Assembly (NCBI RefSeq): GCF_000499845.2
Contig: NC_023756.2
Location: forward strand, 40,914,393-40,978,392
Origin: Phaseolus vulgaris
Lineage: Eukaryota > Streptophyta > Magnoliopsida > Fabales > Fabaceae
Length of the DNA stretch: 64,000 nucleotides
Reading direction: 5' to 3'
Shown here: piece after piece, positions 60,957 through 64,000 of the stretch
How positions within the stretch are numbered: the first letter of the stretch is position 1
How the letters are laid out: every line of letters starts with the position of its first letter
Position numbers and translations under genes: made by a program
The notes under the pieces: generated by a model
The model's input: the letters and a program-made list of their open reading frames with translations, nothing else
Database searches by the model: none
Told to the model about the DNA's origin: nothing

Positions 60957-62142
60957 TTTGCTACTATCTTCTTTTCTTTTTTTTCTTCTCTTTTCTTTCT
61001 ATCTAACAAAACAAAACAATGATCAATCAATTCTAAATTTATTTTAAGCATGGACAAAATAATAATCTTACAATTTTACCAATTAAAATAGTTTTTTTAT
61101 CTATCATACATATTAAATTACTCACAAACTGTTCTTTCACTTTTCACACTATTTTCTTTAATCTATATAACTTTATTATGTTTCACTCAAATCCATCATT
61201 TTCATATCCACTCCTTGAAACAAATAAAACAAATTAACTCACATGATTATCACAACTGTGACCTCTCCTTCTCTTTTTGTCTGTGTTTGAACTTAGTTTT
61301 CGATCTTGAGTGGAGTACTTGTGATTACACTTCAACACTTAAGTCAATTATAAAAAGCAATGGTTTAGTATATTTTCAAAACATCATTATCACTTTATCT
61401 TAGGCATATACCTATTTTACTAAATCTCTTTAATCATGATTTCGGAATTGTTTTACATCTAACTATTGTTAATAAAGTGATTAAGCAATAATACTAAAGA
61501 CTAGCTAATTCATTGAATGTTTATCTAAGAGACCGAAATGTCAACATGTAGCACTATCATATCAAGATCACATAAAGTGCTTCGTATGTTCACTTTTCGA
61601 GCTGTAACATGTATATATTGCTAATATTAAATGTTTAATATTAAATAATGATACAAAAATTAATTATAATTACTAACTATTTTTTATCTTTAAAAAACAC
61701 TAACTTTTTTTATCTAATATAAAAATATCATTTAAAAGTTTATTTCCAAAAAAATTAAAGGAACAAAAAGTAAGATTTATAAAAAAAATTAAAATGATTT
61801 TTTTATTTTTTGAAGTGATGAAAACTATATTAGCCCCTCTTCCATAGTTTAGAAGAAATTAGTGGTTTTTATAAGTTATTTTATAGTTTCTATGAAGTAC
61901 TAAATTTGCTCTTCTTATTTGTCTATATTACATATAAATATGTGTTTTGTCAAATAAATAAGGAGGAAAAAGTTTACATTAGTAATATATATATATATAT
62001 ATATATGCCAAGGAAGAGAGGAAAAAAGATTGAACACATGATGATGCTCATGTTAAGTTGCCATGCAACACCAATGTTGTGAGTAGAAAAGCTCAAGGTA
62101 GATGCCTCACAAAATGAACAACCCATTTGCTTCCAAACTTCA
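60957..62142. other. AT-rich intergenic region
   Basis: Holds the presumed promoter of the minus-strand DEFL locus (right of 60956) and that of the plus-strand FIL1-like gene (left of 62235). A (TA)n run lies at 61985-62005. No other gene seen. Confidence 0.5.
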
Positions 62143-62153
62143 CCATAAATAGA
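62143..62153 (+). promoter_or_regulatory. TATA-like box of the FIL1-like gene
   Basis: CATAAATAGAG lies about 90 bp before the ATG at 62235, within the usual range for a plant gene with a short leader. No better TATA element is close. Confidence 0.5.
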
Positions 62154-62234
62154 GACATTCCAAACATGAAAACCATATACATACAGTGAGAGTAGTAAAC
62201 AAATAACCACAAACCATTTGAACTAACTGAGGTC

Positions 62235-62709
62235 ATGGCTGCAGCACCAAAATCTGTCTTAGGGTGTCAACTTGCTTTGTTGGTCTTCTTGGTTGTGGCA
62301 AATTTTAGCCTCATGGCTAGGGCACAGAGCAGTGCCTGCACAAACCAGTTGAGCAACCTCAATGTGTGTGCTCCCTTTGTGCTGCCTGGTGCATCCAACA
62401 CCAAACCAAGTGCTACATGCTGCAATGCACTCCAAGCTATGGACCATGATTGCCTCTGCAACACCCTCAGGATTGCTTCTCAGCTCCCTTCTCAGTGTCA
62501 AATTCAATCTCTTGCTTGTGGTATTCTTCTTTTGTTCAACTTCTTCATGAACACATGAAACAAAAATAACAACTGAAATATTCATTCATTTATCTTATGA
62601 CAGAAATTTGATTTAGTTTACTTTGTTTTCTTGTTTCTAGTTCAACATGTTCTTTCTATCCTTGTTGAATATGATTACTCATTAATCTTAATCTACAGGT
62701 GCAAATTGA
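62235..62709 (+). CDS. FIL1-like lipid-transfer/protease-inhibitor family protein
   Basis: Two exons (62235-62520 and 62699-62709) join in frame to 98 codons plus TGA. The intron is GTATTC...CTACAG, and the second exon supplies only the end of a Gly codon, Ala, Asn and the stop. Residues 1-30 are a signal peptide (hydrophobic LALLVFLVVANFSLMARA, cleavage before Q31). The mature part has the eight-cysteine pattern of the nsLTP/2S-albumin/amylase-inhibitor superfamily: C35, C45, C62-C63, C73-L-C75, C88, C95. CAPFVLPGA and DCLCNTLRIASQLPSQC resemble stamen-specific FIL1-like proteins, which are secreted and tapetum- or anther-associated. Without splicing the frame would run on to a 107-residue form with a hydrophobic end. 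Length and pattern are normal. Anther expression is inference from the family. Confidence 0.88.
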
Positions 62710-64000
62710 TGAATATGAAGGTGGATATCATTAGAAGAATAATGCAGAAACCCCTCTTAGTTTGTTATATGGTTTCTTATATTTTACTATGTGACAAAAG
62801 GACATGAATGCAATCAAATAAGTAATTTTGCTACACCATTGTTATTTACTGATTTTAATTTAACATATCTAACAAAAAAAACTTAAAACAAATATCAGTT
62901 ATGATAGCATAAGCATGTTTATGACACTACCCTCTTTGTTTTATGTCTCATTATTTCGTTCTAAAAAATGAAAAATTATTGAATAGCTAAAATAATTTAG
63001 TCTCAACCAATATAAAATTTAAAATACTTTAATTTTGAACCTAAATCCCATCTTTTTATACGTTGCAATTACAAGTTCAAGGACCGAGACAATAACTTTT
63101 GAATAATGTTCAATGAGAGATAAATTAAAAACTTACTGAAAATATTTATATAAATTTTCTTAATATAGGGATACCTTAATACCTCAACAAAGAAATAATT
63201 TTTCCTAGTACAATTGAATCTAGGTTAGTCTACTCTATAAGGATTAATTAGGGAGCAGAATACAATTTCGTAAGTCGTGACCATATAAGTTAACACATCG
63301 AAACTAAGTTCAGAAGAAACATCAGGCAATATATGATGTGATGCTTAAGTAGCCGATTAAATCATCATAAGCATATACAAAATTAATCACATATTTAAAC
63401 AACAACTATATATCAAGATTAAAAATGAATTGAACTATTCCCAAAGCTTCAAGCCAGTTAAAATTCATAAGAATTTAGTTAAAGGATAACTATTCTAAAT
63501 CAGTAAGTTTTTTTTTTTTCGACAAAGAATATATTAAATGGAACATTTAATGTTCCGACCTTTAAAAAAAATTAAAAAACAGAACAACAAATACACAATC
63601 TTAACATCTAACAGCATTTGCAAGCTTCTACCTAATACATAGCCAAACTGGCTTGCTACCCACCGTATTAGAAACTTTTTAAATAAATGTTTCTAAATTC
63701 TCTTTAATACTAAACCCCTTTGGCACTCTTATTGACAAAATTCCTACCTCTGCACTCCCTCCCCGTAAGGGGAGTGCTTAAGGCATGTTAGTAAGTATAT
63801 TGTAGTTTACTATATAAATTATATGAAACAATACGATCCCATCTTCTTACTATATTAATTGAGTAAACAATCATTTTTGTTCTCGCATTGCACGATACAA
63901 GTGTAAATCGTTCAAAAAATTGAAGAATCGTGAATCGATTCTATATCGAACCTTGAATCGTGTTGCATTTTGTTTTATTGCAAAATCCTAATTTTTTCTC
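62710..64000. other. 3' flank of the FIL1-like gene and AT-rich DNA
   Basis: 62710-62870 is likely the 3' UTR. The rest has no gene. 63500-63780 begins with a T13 run and CGACAAAGAATATATTAAATGG and may be the 3' end of an inverted retroposon; I cannot name it. Confidence 0.4.

Noticed and set aside
63500..63780. Inverted SINE/LINE tail with a T13 run
   Set aside because: No internal promoter boxes, ORF or TSD could be seen; left as unassigned AT-rich DNA.

Overview
The window is plant nuclear DNA: AT-rich, with GT-AG introns, plant-specific gene families and many nested transposable elements. It is a eudicot. A legume is my best guess, from the defensin-like peptide and the look of the LTR families, but nothing here proves it. 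About half of the sequence is recognisable mobile DNA. Only four host-type loci are visible.

Layout. 1-~6270: right part of a Ty3/Gypsy element with an intact 1542-residue gag-pol and its 3' LTR; its 5' LTR lies outside the window. 7384-17857: a decayed Tat-lineage Ty3/Gypsy element on the minus strand, with gag, PR, RT, RNase H and INT, plus an extra ORF on the opposite strand between pol and the 3' LTR. A 1485-bp solo LTR (9421-10905, TSD TGTTG) interrupts that ORF. 17858-27640: AT-rich DNA with a Ty1/copia tail, a long hairpin, a Mutator-like MITE with a 9-bp TSD, and a decayed tandem array. 27644-29054 (minus): a PORR-domain organellar RNA-binding protein gene broken by a one-base indel. 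30653-~31450: an LTR related to that of the first element. ~31455-44948: a minus-strand Ty1/copia element. Two LTRs of one family sit in its RT region in opposite orientations, 34 bp apart. A 7.8-kb CACTA transposon (36763-44557, TSD TAT) sits at its 5' LTR and carries a tnp2-type transposase pseudogene and a TNPA-like/Ulp1-protease gene. 50218-54384: an intact six-exon gene for a Golgi-type PMT-family methyltransferase. 56837-60305: two related LTR copies with 59-60-bp tandem arrays. 60649-60956 (minus): a defensin-like peptide locus with a frame break in the signal peptide. 62235-62709: a two-exon FIL1-like lipid-transfer/protease-inhibitor family gene.

The host genes are unrelated to one another and I see no cluster or pathway. 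The main interest is the order of nested insertions and one regulatory-looking signal: a 13-bp near-palindromic motif (consensus about CAAYCGGTTGTTT) that recurs in pairs, nearly always 21 bp apart, in three separate LTRs.
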